Positions 29,901-37,392 of a stretch of 64,000 bases of DNA are shown piece after piece. Position numbers and translations under genes: made by a program. Location: contig CP036432.1 of assembly GCA_007753675.1 (NCBI GenBank), forward strand, positions 2,330,394 through 2,394,393, written 5' to 3'. The stretch is from Stieleria magnilauensis (GTDB taxonomy: Bacteria; Planctomycetota; Planctomycetia; Pirellulales; Pirellulaceae). Within the stretch, counting starts at the first letter, position 1. The number at the start of each line of letters is the position of its first letter. The notes beneath the pieces were generated by a model, which was not told where the DNA came from, ran no database searches, and saw only the letters and a list, made by a program, of their open reading frames with translations.

Positions 29901-29952
29901 AGGGAAAGTGCTGGCGATGGAGATGGAGCGCGGAGGGATGGCAGAAAGATGA
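26950..29952 (+). CDS. Divergent UvrA-like ABC ATPase
   Basis: About 1000 residues with the full UvrA layout: first ATPase half with Walker A GLSGSGKTSLALDT (about 44) and signature LSGGETQRVALTAALG (about 540), then Walker B VLDEPTAGLHP; second half with Walker A GVSGSGKSSLVQDT (about 693) and Walker B VMDEPTTGLHFDD (about 905). Zinc-type Cys pairs are present (CDQCDLDY and CEKCEGFG, about 324-355; CPECEGAG and CQCPECRG-like pairs, about 792-822). UvrA recognises DNA damage with UvrB. Unusual: the second signature reads LSSGEGQR instead of LSGGEAQR, and the sequence diverges enough to suggest a UvrA paralogue with another role (self-resistance or repair). No ATG is available in frame near the start: the frame runs back through the repeat array to a GTG at 26362. 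The TTG at 26950 is my choice and is uncertain. Confidence 0.85.
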   Translation: MSSPSAPSRSSAAAHLISVRGCRVHNLRDVDLDLPRGKLIAFCGLSGSGKTSLALDTLYAEGQRCYIESFSAYTRQFLQRLDKPDCDSITGIPPAVAVTRAGGSKTNRSTVGTATEIADHLRLLFAKCATLYCTDCGREVSADDPTTIAEELAASPQRAMIGFQVWLPNRKSGGEILLGLQRAGYLRLIVRGQTFHLSDSDRAALAKKIGRGGAECIVVVDRVSADTELSRLTESLETSMGEGHGRAVVLIEAQATAIAEADTEPPSAQRVGESNLRFVPPNHDLSAADPSAGVSTDGKTPTGRITEIDGRPWMQRVISDQRRCDQCDLDYPDPVPRLFNFNNPLGACEKCEGFGDLVDVDMDLVVPDPSLSIAEGAIAPWNTPSYEHELEELLALAEDYDLPTDVPFSKLKKKHLKLIQRGVPERNFGGLDGFFAWLDRKKYKMHIRIFAARYRSYRTCDACDGRRYNAAALAYKIADRTIADLLEMSGSAAADFFHHAPLGERQREIAAEPLRQICDRIGYLQSVGLGYLQLDRPLRTLSGGETQRVALTAALGGNLVNMLYVLDEPTAGLHPKDVRRLADSIASLRDRGNTVIVVEHNETMIETADRVVEIGPGAGSDGGRIVFEGTPKQMLRHRDSLTGQFLSGRRGATLRHHDPRSPRGRITLRGARGHNLQDLTVDFPLGVLCVVTGVSGSGKSSLVQDTLFEAIRHEKLRQAAKPLPYQSITGLGQIQDCVSVDQSPISRSPRSCPVTYLKAFDPIRKVFADSVEARARGLTPSHFTFNSDKGRCPECEGAGVLEIDMQFLADVSMQCPECRGTRFRDDILKVRYRDRSIADVLAMSAREAYAFFRGADKVQARLKRMIDVGLGYLSLGQSATTLSSGEGQRLKLAAFLASAKRKRTLFVMDEPTTGLHFDDLIRLVDCFDALIADGHSLLVVEHNPLLMLSADHLIDLGPGAGDAGGRIVAEGTPAEVAACQESETGKVLAMEMERGGMAER

Positions 29953-29983
29953 GGGGCAGGAAGATGGAGAGCAGTGGAGAGGG

Positions 29984-30014
29984 AGACAAGAAAATGGATG
30001 ACAAGAAAATGTTG
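29984..30014. repeat. Left 31-bp inverted repeat of the GxxExxY cassette
   Basis: Contains GACAAGAAAATG twice, 15 bases apart, and matches the reverse complement of 30561-30591 at 30 of 31 positions. It lies just after a purine-rich stretch that follows the UvrA-like stop codon. Confidence 0.85.
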
Positions 30015-30023
30015 CCGGTCCGC

Positions 30024-30561
30024 TCAGCACCGTCGGATCGTTCGGAATGTCACGGTGTCACTGGCGATGTTGAGCCACTGTACGACAGGAATCTCCACGT
30101 AACGAAGAAATCGGAGGATGTTTTTCAGGTAGGATTGTTTTTGTTTGTTGATTGCAGTGACTTTTACGATGGAGCCTTATGGTCTCCGGACGTAAGTTCA
30201 CAAGTTTGCCACGCTGGAGTTCACAGAGCATGAGGTAATTCAGCAATTGTGCTCGGTGCCTTGAATGGAGGCGTTCAACCGCTTTCCACTCGAAGACAGC
30301 CACCGCGTCAAAGACAGTGTCGATAAAATACTCATGACGAAACCTGTCTTGTCTAATGACGATTGGCACTTCTACTTGCGTCTGTTGGAAACTCTCACAA
30401 ATCTTCGTCTGATAGATCTTTTCTCGGAAGAACGGTCCCATGGTCTTCCGAACTGAAAACACACGCCCCATCACCCTGTAGCAGACGTCCGCAAAAACCT
30501 GCTCCTCGACCGCGCGGACTTCGCCCAGGACCTCAACCGGCATCACTCCAAACGTCCACAC
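30024..30561 (-). pseudogene. GxxExxY-family protein gene, frameshifted near its 3' end
   Basis: The 5' portion encodes a GxxExxY (PD-(D/E)XK_3-like) protein: MGPFFREKIYQ (the family's G/F-x-x-E-x-x-Y region), RHEYFIDTVFDAV, the nuclease-like FEWKAVERLHSRHRAQLLNY and LQRGKLVNLRPET. After this, near 30176-30182, the first frame loses family character and runs on to a stop at 30058. A shifted frame stays open and reads GSIVKVTAINKQ, then FLRYVEIPVVQWLNIASDTV and TFRTIRRC, ending at 30024. I interpret this as one single-base indel in a once-intact gene. GTG at 30561 or ATG at 30543 could start it; GGAG precedes the ATG closely. The biochemical role of the family is not established; the residues suggest a nuclease fold. 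Confidence 0.7.
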
Positions 30562-30591
30562 AACATTTTCTTGTCACCCATTTTCTTGTCT
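30561..30591. repeat. Right 31-bp inverted repeat of the GxxExxY cassette
   Basis: Reverse complement of 29984-30014 with one mismatch. Its inner edge touches the GTG start of the GxxExxY gene and its outer edge lies nine bases beyond the rbsC stop codon. Confidence 0.85.
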
Positions 30592-30599
30592 ACTTTTCT

Positions 30600-31556
30600 T
30601 CACCCCGACCTCCTGCCCCAGCGGACTCGGAGGGCGTCGAGGAGAACGGCGGCGATGATGACGGCACCGGTGATCAGCTGTTTGATCGCGTCTTCGACGC
30701 CCAACTGCGCCAGGCCGGATTGCAGCACGGCGATGATCAGGACGCCGATAAAGGACGCGACCACGCTGCCGCGTCCGCCCATCAAACTGGTGCCGCCGAT
30801 CACACAGGCCGCGATCGCCGAAAGCTCTAACCCGATCGCCGCGTTGGGATCCGCACTGGACAATCGGCTGGTTTGCGACAGTGACGCCAGACCACACAGC
30901 AGCCCCAAAATCATGAAGGCGGCGATGGTGATCGGTGCCGTCCGAATCCCGCTCATCCGAACCGCTTCTTCGTTGGTCCCGATGGCAACGCAATAACGCC
31001 CGAAGACGGTTTTCGTCAGTAGGAACTGCCCCGCAATCACCGTCATCACCGCGACGAGAAAAGCCGGTGAGAGCGGCACCCACTGCAACGGTTCCCCGAA
31101 CGCTTCGACGCGGCTGCCGATGTACATCGTCTGTGAATCCGTGATCACCTTCGTCCCGCCGCGTGCCATTTCCAACATGCCCAGGCTGACGATGAACGAT
31201 GGGATCGAAAACCAAACCGAGACAAACCCGTTGAACAATCCACACAAGCCCGTGACCAGCAAACACACCGAAAACGCCGCCGGCAAACTCCACTCGTGTC
31301 GCACCATCAACACCCCGATCACCGCCGACCCGAGCGCGATCAATGATCCGACCGACAAGTCGATTCCGGCGACGATCAAGACCAACGTCATCCCGACCGA
31401 CACGAAGATCAGGTCCGGATTGGAGTTGGCAATCGTGACCAGCGTCTGGGTCTGAAAGAAGTTCTTTGAACTGAGCGAAAACACCGCGATCAACAGCACC
31501 AACACTCCCAAGAGTCCGGCGTACTGCAAAAACGATTGAGTCAACTTTTGTTTCAT
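30600..31556 (-). CDS. rbsC: Ribose-type ABC transporter permease
   Basis: A 318-residue polytopic permease of the BPD_transp_2 family. It has hydrophobic segments throughout and the RbsC-typical LIVAGIDLSVGSLIALGSAV near residue 80 and AIGLELSAIAACVIGGTSLM near residue 240. It forms the sugar channel with the RbsA ATPase. The start ATG at 31556 overlaps the rbsA stop as ATGA, which rules out the 25-residue upstream extension. It is the last gene of the operon and is followed after nine bases by an inverted repeat of the GxxExxY cassette. Confidence 0.92.
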   Translation of the reverse strand: MKQKLTQSFLQYAGLLGVLVLLIAVFSLSSKNFFQTQTLVTIANSNPDLIFVSVGMTLVLIVAGIDLSVGSLIALGSAVIGVLMVRHEWSLPAAFSVCLLVTGLCGLFNGFVSVWFSIPSFIVSLGMLEMARGGTKVITDSQTMYIGSRVEAFGEPLQWVPLSPAFLVAVMTVIAGQFLLTKTVFGRYCVAIGTNEEAVRMSGIRTAPITIAAFMILGLLCGLASLSQTSRLSSADPNAAIGLELSAIAACVIGGTSLMGGRGSVVASFIGVLIIAVLQSGLAQLGVEDAIKQLITGAVIIAAVLLDALRVRWGRRSG

Positions 31557-33133
31557 GTTCCAGTCAAACGTTGAGATTCTTTGGTTCGATGCCCGGCAAA
31601 ACTCGCCTGCAAGATGGCATCTTCGGTCCACAACGACCGCTCGCGGGTCTCCACCAGCCGCCCGGCCGACATCACGGCGATCCGATCACAGGTCTCCATC
31701 AGCTCGTCCAAGTCACTGCTGACGATCACGATCCCCTTGCCGGCCGACGCCAGTTCGTCAAACAGTTCATAAATCCTTCGCCGGGCACCGACATCGATCC
31801 CCCGCGTCGGTTCATCAAACAGAAACACGTCGGCGTCGCGGGTCAGCCATTTTGCGATCGCGACTTTTTGTTGATTGCCGCCACTGAGCGTTCCGACACT
31901 CTGTTCAATCCCGGTGCAACGCGTTTCCATCGCGCGACACATTTGCCCGGCGACCGTCGCTTCACGTGCCGGCCTGATCAAACCGAACCGTGAAAACCGT
32001 TTGATCATCGCACTCAGCGACGTGTTGCAGCGAATCGACTGCTGCAGCAACAAACCGTTCTGCTTGCGGTCTTCGGTCACCATCGCCAAGCCTGCCGCGA
32101 CCGCTTGCGACGGATGCCCAAAACGCGTGGGAGCTTTTCCCGCGACGCAAACCTGTCCAGATTCCGCTCGATCGGCGCCGAAGATCGCGCGCAGCAATTC
32201 GGTCCGCCCCGATCCGACCAAACCCGCAATGCCAAACGTTTCCCCGCCGCGGACCTGAAAGGAGACGTCGCGAACCATGCCACAGCACAGGGCTTCCACA
32301 GTCAACACGGTCGAATCGTTACGCCGATCTGATTCGTCCGCCGAGACCGCCGACGTCGTAGCGCGTTGACGGGTTTCGGCATCAGGCTGTTCATCGGACC
32401 GTTCATCGGCGACCTCGCCACTCATCCGCTGGACCATCTGGTCGGTGCTCATCGATTCGGCGGTTTCGGTGCCGACGTGACGTCCGTCTCGCAGCACGGT
32501 GACGCGGTCGGCGATCTGTTTGACTTCGTCCAGACGGTGCGAGATGTAGATCATGCCGACGCCGCGATCACGCAGCTGACTGAGCTGGTCGAACAACAGC
32601 TGCGTCTCGCTGCCACTGAGCGCCGCGGTGGGTTCGTCCAAAATCAGGATCTTGCACTCGCGTGCCAGCGCCGCGGCGATCTCCACCATCTGTCGATGTC
32701 CGACGCCGAGCTGGCTGACCAACGCGTAGGTGTCCACGTCGTCCAATTGCAACCGGTCCAGTGCGGCGCGTGCCTGGCGATGCAGCGTGCGACTTGAAAC
32801 GATCCCGGCGAACGAAGGAAGCCGATTGAGCAGCAGGTTTTCGGCGACGTTGAGCGTGGGAATCAGGTTCAATTCCTGTTGAATGATCTGCACGCCGGTC
32901 GATTCGGCAGCCTGTTTGTGATGCGGTGCATACACGTCACCTTCGATCCGCATGCCGCCGGCGGTCACCTCGGTCAGCCCGGCGATCATCTTGCACAGCG
33001 TTGACTTTCCGGCACCATTGGCCCCGAGCAGCGCGTGAATCTCGCCGCTGCGCAAATCGAAGTCGACGTCACGCAACACCGTCACGTTGCCGTAACGTTT
33101 CGTCATCCCGGCTGCATCCAACAAGACGCTCAC
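31553..33133 (-). CDS. rbsA: Ribose-type ABC transporter ATPase, tandem domains
   Basis: A 526-residue ATPase with two fused nucleotide-binding domains. The first has Walker A GANGAGKSTLCKMI (about 36), a degenerate signature QLGVGHRQMVEIAAALAREC and Walker B ILILDEPTAAL. The second has GLVGSGRTELLRAIFG, the signature LSGGNQQKVAIAKWLTRDAD and FLFDEPTRGIDVG. The second P-loop is of the degenerate GSGR type normal for RbsA/MglA. An acidic, charged linker (ERSDEQPDAETRQ and onward, about residues 240-275) between the domains is longer than usual. Start and stop both overlap neighbours by ATGA, so stoichiometric translation with rbsB and rbsC is expected. Confidence 0.93.
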   Translation of the reverse strand: MSVLLDAAGMTKRYGNVTVLRDVDFDLRSGEIHALLGANGAGKSTLCKMIAGLTEVTAGGMRIEGDVYAPHHKQAAESTGVQIIQQELNLIPTLNVAENLLLNRLPSFAGIVSSRTLHRQARAALDRLQLDDVDTYALVSQLGVGHRQMVEIAAALARECKILILDEPTAALSGSETQLLFDQLSQLRDRGVGMIYISHRLDEVKQIADRVTVLRDGRHVGTETAESMSTDQMVQRMSGEVADERSDEQPDAETRQRATTSAVSADESDRRNDSTVLTVEALCCGMVRDVSFQVRGGETFGIAGLVGSGRTELLRAIFGADRAESGQVCVAGKAPTRFGHPSQAVAAGLAMVTEDRKQNGLLLQQSIRCNTSLSAMIKRFSRFGLIRPAREATVAGQMCRAMETRCTGIEQSVGTLSGGNQQKVAIAKWLTRDADVFLFDEPTRGIDVGARRRIYELFDELASAGKGIVIVSSDLDELMETCDRIAVMSAGRLVETRERSLWTEDAILQASFAGHRTKESQRLTGT

Positions 33134-34092
33134 AGTGATTCTGCCGTCACCAGGTCGACGGGCGTTTCGACGTCACTCGGCTGATCGGTTTCGCCGTTGA
33201 CCAATTGCAGCGCCGTTTCGATCCCGAACACGGCCAGCTTGTCACCGTATTGATCGGCCGTCGCCAAAATCTTTCCATCACGAATGGCCTGTTGGACGGC
33301 GGAGATGTTGTCGAATCCGACGACCAGCACCTCGCCCGTCTTGCCGGCGGACTTGACCGCGGCGATCGCGCCGAGTGCCATCGAATCGTTGGCCGCCAAG
33401 ATGGCTTTGATGTCCGGATGTTCGCTCAAGATCGACGCCGCGATGGAATTCGCTTTGGCCATCTCCCATTCGGCACTTTGGCTGGAAACGATTTCGACGC
33501 CGGCGGCTTTCATGGAAGCTTCGAAACCCGCCAGTCGCTGCTGAGCGTTGAACGACGTCCGAATGCCTTCCAGGATCGCCACCTTGTCGCCGGCGGCCAA
33601 CTTGCCGGCCAGGTAGTCACCGACCTGCTTCGCCCCGGCTTTGTTATCGGGACCGACAAACGGAATCGTCACGCCTTCGCTGGCCAGCACTTCGGCGTCC
33701 AACTGGTTATCGATGTTGATCACGACGACGCCCTTGTTGATCGCTTTTCGCAGTGACGGGACCAACGCCTTGGAATCGGCCGGGGCGATCACGATCGCGT
33801 CGGCACCGGCGGCAACCATTTCATCCACCAACGCCACTTGCCGGCTCAGGTCTCGTTCGTCTTTGATGCCGTTGACGATCAATTCATACTCATCGGCATG
33901 CTGACTTTGGTGCGTCTTGGCGCCTTCGGCCATCGTCGAAAAAAACTCGTTGGCCAAAGACTTCATGATCAATGCGACTTTGGGACGCTCGTTTGTGTCC
34001 GCCGAATTGGACTGGGCAGTCGACGTGTCGGATTTCGACGAACATCCTGCCACCGCGACGGCGAACAGGATCGGAAGCAAGAAGTGACGCAT
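33130..34092 (-). CDS. rbsB: Ribose-type periplasmic sugar-binding lipoprotein
   Basis: A 320-residue substrate-binding protein of the Peripla_BP_4 family. The start MRHFLLPILFAVAVAGCSSK gives a lipoprotein signal with lipobox AVAGC, so it is probably anchored to the membrane. Family segments include RPKVALIMKSLANEFFSTMA, ADAIVIAPADSKALVPSLRK, VVVINIDNQLDAEVL, ILAANDSMALGAIAAVKSAG and VVGFDNISAVQQAI, all typical of ribose-binding proteins. Choosing this ATG discards a 67-residue upstream stretch lacking signal character. It starts 40 bases after rbsK ends and its stop overlaps the rbsA start. Confidence 0.92.
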   Translation of the reverse strand: MRHFLLPILFAVAVAGCSSKSDTSTAQSNSADTNERPKVALIMKSLANEFFSTMAEGAKTHQSQHADEYELIVNGIKDERDLSRQVALVDEMVAAGADAIVIAPADSKALVPSLRKAINKGVVVINIDNQLDAEVLASEGVTIPFVGPDNKAGAKQVGDYLAGKLAAGDKVAILEGIRTSFNAQQRLAGFEASMKAAGVEIVSSQSAEWEMAKANSIAASILSEHPDIKAILAANDSMALGAIAAVKSAGKTGEVLVVGFDNISAVQQAIRDGKILATADQYGDKLAVFGIETALQLVNGETDQPSDVETPVDLVTAESL

Positions 34093-34132
34093 GGGAAACT
34101 CGTTGGCGGGAAAGGAAACGGGGAAGAAAACA

Positions 34133-35077
34133 CTACGAAGACAGCGAATCGATTTGTTGATGGGTCGGCAAACTCGGCTGCGCTCCGGCGCGGGAGGCGG
34201 CCAGGGCACCGGCCAGATTGGCCCACTGGATGGCTTGGCGAAGCGACCCGGTTTGCGCCCAACGGACAGCCACGGCGCCGGCAAACGCGTCACCGGCGGC
34301 GGTCGTGTCGACGGCGTCCACCTTGATCGACTTGATCAGTTCAGCGGTCTGCCCGTCGTACAGCATGGTCCCCCGCGCGCCCAACGTGATCGCGACCGCC
34401 GCCGGCCCCTTGGCGTGCAAACGTTTGGCAATCTCGGCCGCGTCGTCGATCGTTTCCAGACGGCCGCCGACGATCGCGGTGGCTTCGGATTCGTTCGGGC
34501 AGATCAGATCGACGTCGAACAGTGCCTCGGCAAGCGTTGCCGCCGGAGCGGGATCCAGAATCACTTTGGCCCCCGCCCGCTTGGCCGCTTGAATGCCCGC
34601 CAACACCGTCGGCTGAGGCGTTTCCAATTGGACCATCAACACGTCACAATCGGCGAGGATGGATTCGCTACGGTGGATGTCTTCGGCCGACAGCCGCGCG
34701 TTGGCTCCGGGGATCACGATGATCGCGTTCTCGCCGCTGTTTTCGACACTGACGATCGCGAGTCCACTTTCACACCCTTGTGCGGTCAAGACGGCACTGC
34801 AATCGATCGATTCCTGCAGCAGGTTGTTGAGCAATTTTTGCCCGAACCCGTCGTCGCCGACACGCCCGATCATTTGCACCGCACCACCGCAGCGCGCCGC
34901 CGCGACGGCTTGATTGGCACCCTTTCCTCCGGGGACTTCGGTCATCGATCGAGCCGCAACGGTCTCGCCGGGCTTGGGTAACCGATCGCATCGAATCACC
35001 AGATCCATGTTGATGGATCCCAACACCGCAATCTTCGGTTTGGAACGTTCGTGGGGACTTGTAACGGGGGAAGACAT
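34133..35077 (-). CDS. rbsK: Ribokinase
   Basis: A 314-residue PfkB-family sugar kinase. The N-terminal KIAVLGSINMDLVIRCDRLP and the glycine-rich VPGGKGANQAVAAARCG motif are PfkB signature 1. Signature 2 is DTTAAGDAFAGAVAV with the catalytic base Asp in the AAGDAF element. LDPAPAATL and CPNESEA are further ribokinase-typical segments. It phosphorylates imported ribose to ribose 5-phosphate in the cytoplasm. The start MSSPVTSPHERSKP was chosen; upstream in-frame residues overlap the spacer after the regulator. It is the first structural gene of the operon, so the transport substrate is most likely ribose. Confidence 0.92.
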   Translation of the reverse strand: MSSPVTSPHERSKPKIAVLGSINMDLVIRCDRLPKPGETVAARSMTEVPGGKGANQAVAAARCGGAVQMIGRVGDDGFGQKLLNNLLQESIDCSAVLTAQGCESGLAIVSVENSGENAIIVIPGANARLSAEDIHRSESILADCDVLMVQLETPQPTVLAGIQAAKRAGAKVILDPAPAATLAEALFDVDLICPNESEATAIVGGRLETIDDAAEIAKRLHAKGPAAVAITLGARGTMLYDGQTAELIKSIKVDAVDTTAAGDAFAGAVAVRWAQTGSLRQAIQWANLAGALAASRAGAQPSLPTHQQIDSLSS

Positions 35078-35170
35078 GGAATGATCAGCCGGCCGGCAGG
35101 ATGTTGAAATCGAAAAACAATTCAAAGGGAACGAACGTGGAGCGGTTCGCGAAGGTGGTGCATGGTCGCG
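35078..35170 (-). promoter_or_regulatory. Spacer between the LacI-family gene and rbsK, possible operator
   Basis: The 93-base gap holds an AT-rich stretch with a TTGAA/TTCAA inverted pair (35104-35108 and 35121-35125) and a GCCGGCCGGC palindrome (35088-35097) just ahead of rbsK. LacI-family operators are palindromes of this size class, but neither is a strong match to a known consensus. Confidence 0.25.
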
Positions 35171-36331
35171 TTAGTGACGTGGGGCAGCAACGGACGACCG
35201 CTGCAAGAGCGTGGTGGGGACCTTCCACAGCGACGAGGCAGATTGCAGCTCCGAAGGAGTGCTCAGTGGGGGCAGCTCTTGACCGCTCGATTCAGCGCTG
35301 GAATCAGCGCTGGAATCAGCGCTCGGATTCACGTTCAATCGCTTCAACAAGACTGCGGTGGCCAATCGACCCAGTCGGGGAATGTCTTGAACCGAAACGG
35401 TCAGCGGGGTTTTCATCAGTTCGGCAAAGGGATGGTCATCGAAGGCGACGATGGACATGTCGCGCGGGATCGCGATTCCGCGTTCGGCCAGCGCGCCGAT
35501 CGCACCGATCGCCGCCGGCGTGCACATCGCAAAGATCGCGGTCATCTCGGGATGTCGATCCAACAATTCGAGCGTCGCGTCGTAGCCGGATTGCTCGGTG
35601 AACGCGTTTCCCGCCAGATACGATGGATCGAGTTTAAATCCCGCGTGCTGGGCTGCATCGTTCAAGCCTTGCAGACGGGTCTTGGCGGGCAAACTGTCAC
35701 GAACGCCCGACAGGACACCGATCTTGCGATGGCCCTGCTCGATCAACACCTCCGCCACCGCTCGCGCCGCGGTCCGATTGTCCGACGTCACACTCGGCAA
35801 TTCAATTCCGTCAAACACACGGTCGGCGACCACGACCGGCAATCCCGACCGATCGAGTGTGACCAGATGATCCGGAACCACCCCGACCGGGCACACCAAC
35901 AAGGCTTCGACCTGTTTGGCACGCAACTGTTCGACCAATCGCTGTTCGATCTGCGTCTCTTCGCGGCTGTCGCCAAGCAAGACCGAGAACCCATACGCTT
36001 CGACGCCCAATGAAACTTCGCGGGCGATGGAGGCAAAAAACGGGTTGGAGATATCCGGAACGATCACCCCGATCAAGCCGCTTCGTTTGAGCCGGAGCGA
36101 GCGGGCGACCTGACTGGCTTGGAACCCCAGGTCCGCGGCGACCTTGCGAACCGCTTTCTCCGTCGTGGGGCTGATGCGATACTTGCGGGCTTGGCCATTG
36201 AGCGCGCGCGAGGCGGTTGAAACACTGACACCGGCGCGGTCGGCGACGTTTTTGAGCGTCACGGGATGGCCCAGCGTCGCAGAACCGGGACCCTGCGGCG
36301 TGTCGGGTGTGCGATGATTCGGTGGTTTCAT
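35171..36331 (-). CDS. LacI-family transcriptional regulator
   Basis: A 386-residue repressor-type regulator. The LacI helix-turn-helix VTLKNVADRAGVSVSTASRALNG lies near residues 24-46 as two runs (VTLKNVADRAGVS and VSTASRALNG), followed by the hinge AVRKVAADLGFQASQVARSL. A periplasmic-binding-like effector domain follows (LIGVIVPDISNPFFASIARE, VVVADRVFDGIELPSVTSDN, SIVAFDDHPFAELM). It precedes rbsK on the same strand, so it very likely controls the rbs genes and itself. The C-terminus has a short Ser-rich repeat (NPSADSSADSSAESSG), apparently slipped in-frame duplications of a 12-base unit (about 35285-35330). Confidence 0.9.
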   Translation of the reverse strand: MKPPNHRTPDTPQGPGSATLGHPVTLKNVADRAGVSVSTASRALNGQARKYRISPTTEKAVRKVAADLGFQASQVARSLRLKRSGLIGVIVPDISNPFFASIAREVSLGVEAYGFSVLLGDSREETQIEQRLVEQLRAKQVEALLVCPVGVVPDHLVTLDRSGLPVVVADRVFDGIELPSVTSDNRTAARAVAEVLIEQGHRKIGVLSGVRDSLPAKTRLQGLNDAAQHAGFKLDPSYLAGNAFTEQSGYDATLELLDRHPEMTAIFAMCTPAAIGAIGALAERGIAIPRDMSIVAFDDHPFAELMKTPLTVSVQDIPRLGRLATAVLLKRLNVNPSADSSADSSAESSGQELPPLSTPSELQSASSLWKVPTTLLQRSSVAAPRH

Positions 36332-36640
36332 GACTCAACCCCAAGGTGCAATCTTGACAGAGCACTCCAGCACTTTCACTGGGCTAACCATCGACAACAA
36401 TCCCCACCGATAGCAGCGCGAACCCGACATAAAACGTGGCGGCAGCACGAAAGCCGTTTCGGCGGTCTGGTTGTGACTTCGACGCGTGGAGGCCGCTTGC
36501 ACAATCGTTTGTGCTCTGTGCTGGTCAGTCTACCTGCCTGTGCGGTATCGTTGCAACCGGCCGACGCCGACCGCTTGGTCGTCGGCGTCTCGCCGTATGT
36601 TCCACTGAAGCCCTCACTCACACGAGAGTCCCACATCACC
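36332..36640. other. Divergent spacer between LacI-family gene and hisA
   Basis: No supported gene. It must hold the promoters for the minus-strand rbs operon and for hisA. A 9-bp hairpin GACGCCGAC/GTCGGCGTC (36563-36589) lies about 50 bases before hisA. A TTGACA occurs near 36355 on the plus strand, but no -10 box follows at the right distance. Confidence 0.35.
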
Positions 36641-37369
36641 ATGGAAATCTGGCCCGCAATCGATCTGCGTCATGGAAAACCGGTCCGTTTGCGGCAAGGC
36701 GACTATGACCGAAAAACAGTCTTCGGCGACGACCCGGTGGAGTTTGCCGTCCAGTGGCAGCAAGCCGGGGCGAAACGATTGCACCTGGTGGATTTGGATG
36801 CCGCCCGGGGCGACGACCCGACGGCCAATCGCGACGCGGTCGCGAGGATCGTTGCCGCGACCGGACTGCCCTGCCAGATGGGAGGCGGTGTGCGCGATCA
36901 AGCTGCGATCGAAGCTTTGCTCGACTTGGGTCTGGCACGTCTGGTGGTCGGATCGGCCGCGCTGAAGCAACCCGAATGGTTTGCCTCGATGTGCGATGCG
37001 TTCCCCGGCAAATTGGCGGCGGGCATCGACGCGCGGGACGGCATGGTAGCGACCGACGGATGGCTGGAAACCAGCTCCACGCCGGCGATCGAACTGGCCC
37101 AAGACCTGCGAGAGCGAACGGCCAACATCGCAGCGATCATTTACACCGACATCGCCCGCGACGGAATGATGAGCGGCCCGAACTTTGACGGACTGCGTGA
37201 CATGGCGGAAGCGACGGATATCCCCTTGGTTGCCAGCGGAGGCGTGACGACCTACGACGACGTTCGGAAGTTGGTCGAAATGAACATGCCGGCGGCAATC
37301 GTGGGGCGATCGATCTATGATGGAGTGATGCAACTGGAACAAGTCATTCAGATCGCCGGAGACACCTGA
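36641..37369 (+). CDS. hisA: HisA, ProFAR isomerase
   Basis: A 242-residue (beta/alpha)8 isomerase of histidine biosynthesis (1-(5-phosphoribosyl)-5-[(5-phosphoribosylamino)methylideneamino]imidazole-4-carboxamide isomerase). N-terminal MEIWPAIDLRHGKPVRLRQG carries the catalytic Asp8 in AIDL. The half-barrel phosphate sites are QMGGGVRDQAAIEALLDLG and VASGGVTTYDDVRKL, and TDIARDGMMSGPN supplies the second catalytic Asp. It is of normal family length from the ATG at 36641. No other his gene is nearby. It ends one base before the ATG of the hydrolase frame, so the two may once have been translationally coupled. Confidence 0.95.
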   Translation: MEIWPAIDLRHGKPVRLRQGDYDRKTVFGDDPVEFAVQWQQAGAKRLHLVDLDAARGDDPTANRDAVARIVAATGLPCQMGGGVRDQAAIEALLDLGLARLVVGSAALKQPEWFASMCDAFPGKLAAGIDARDGMVATDGWLETSSTPAIELAQDLRERTANIAAIIYTDIARDGMMSGPNFDGLRDMAEATDIPLVASGGVTTYDDVRKLVEMNMPAAIVGRSIYDGVMQLEQVIQIAGDT

Positions 37370-37392
37370 GATGCGGGCCATTCCCTGGGCAC

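Larger units (their letters stand above)
29984..30591 (-). mobile_element. Putative GxxExxY cassette bounded by 31-bp inverted repeats
   Basis: The left arm at 29984-30014 starts AGACAAGAAAATGGATGACA and ends in GTTG. The right arm at 30561-30591 is its reverse complement with one mismatch in 31. Each arm is itself a tandem of two GACAAGAAAATG words 15 bases apart. The only gene between the arms is a frameshifted GxxExxY gene whose original stop (30024) lies ten bases from the left arm and whose start lies at the inner edge of the right arm. The right edge is nine bases after the rbsC stop. That a one-gene unit is exactly enclosed suggests a mobile or formerly mobile cassette; no transposase or target duplication was found, so mobility is inference. 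Confidence 0.5.

Noticed and set aside
36350-36385. Sigma-70 promoter starting TTGACA for hisA
   Set aside because: No TATAAT-like element at 16-18 bases and the leader would be about 250 bases.
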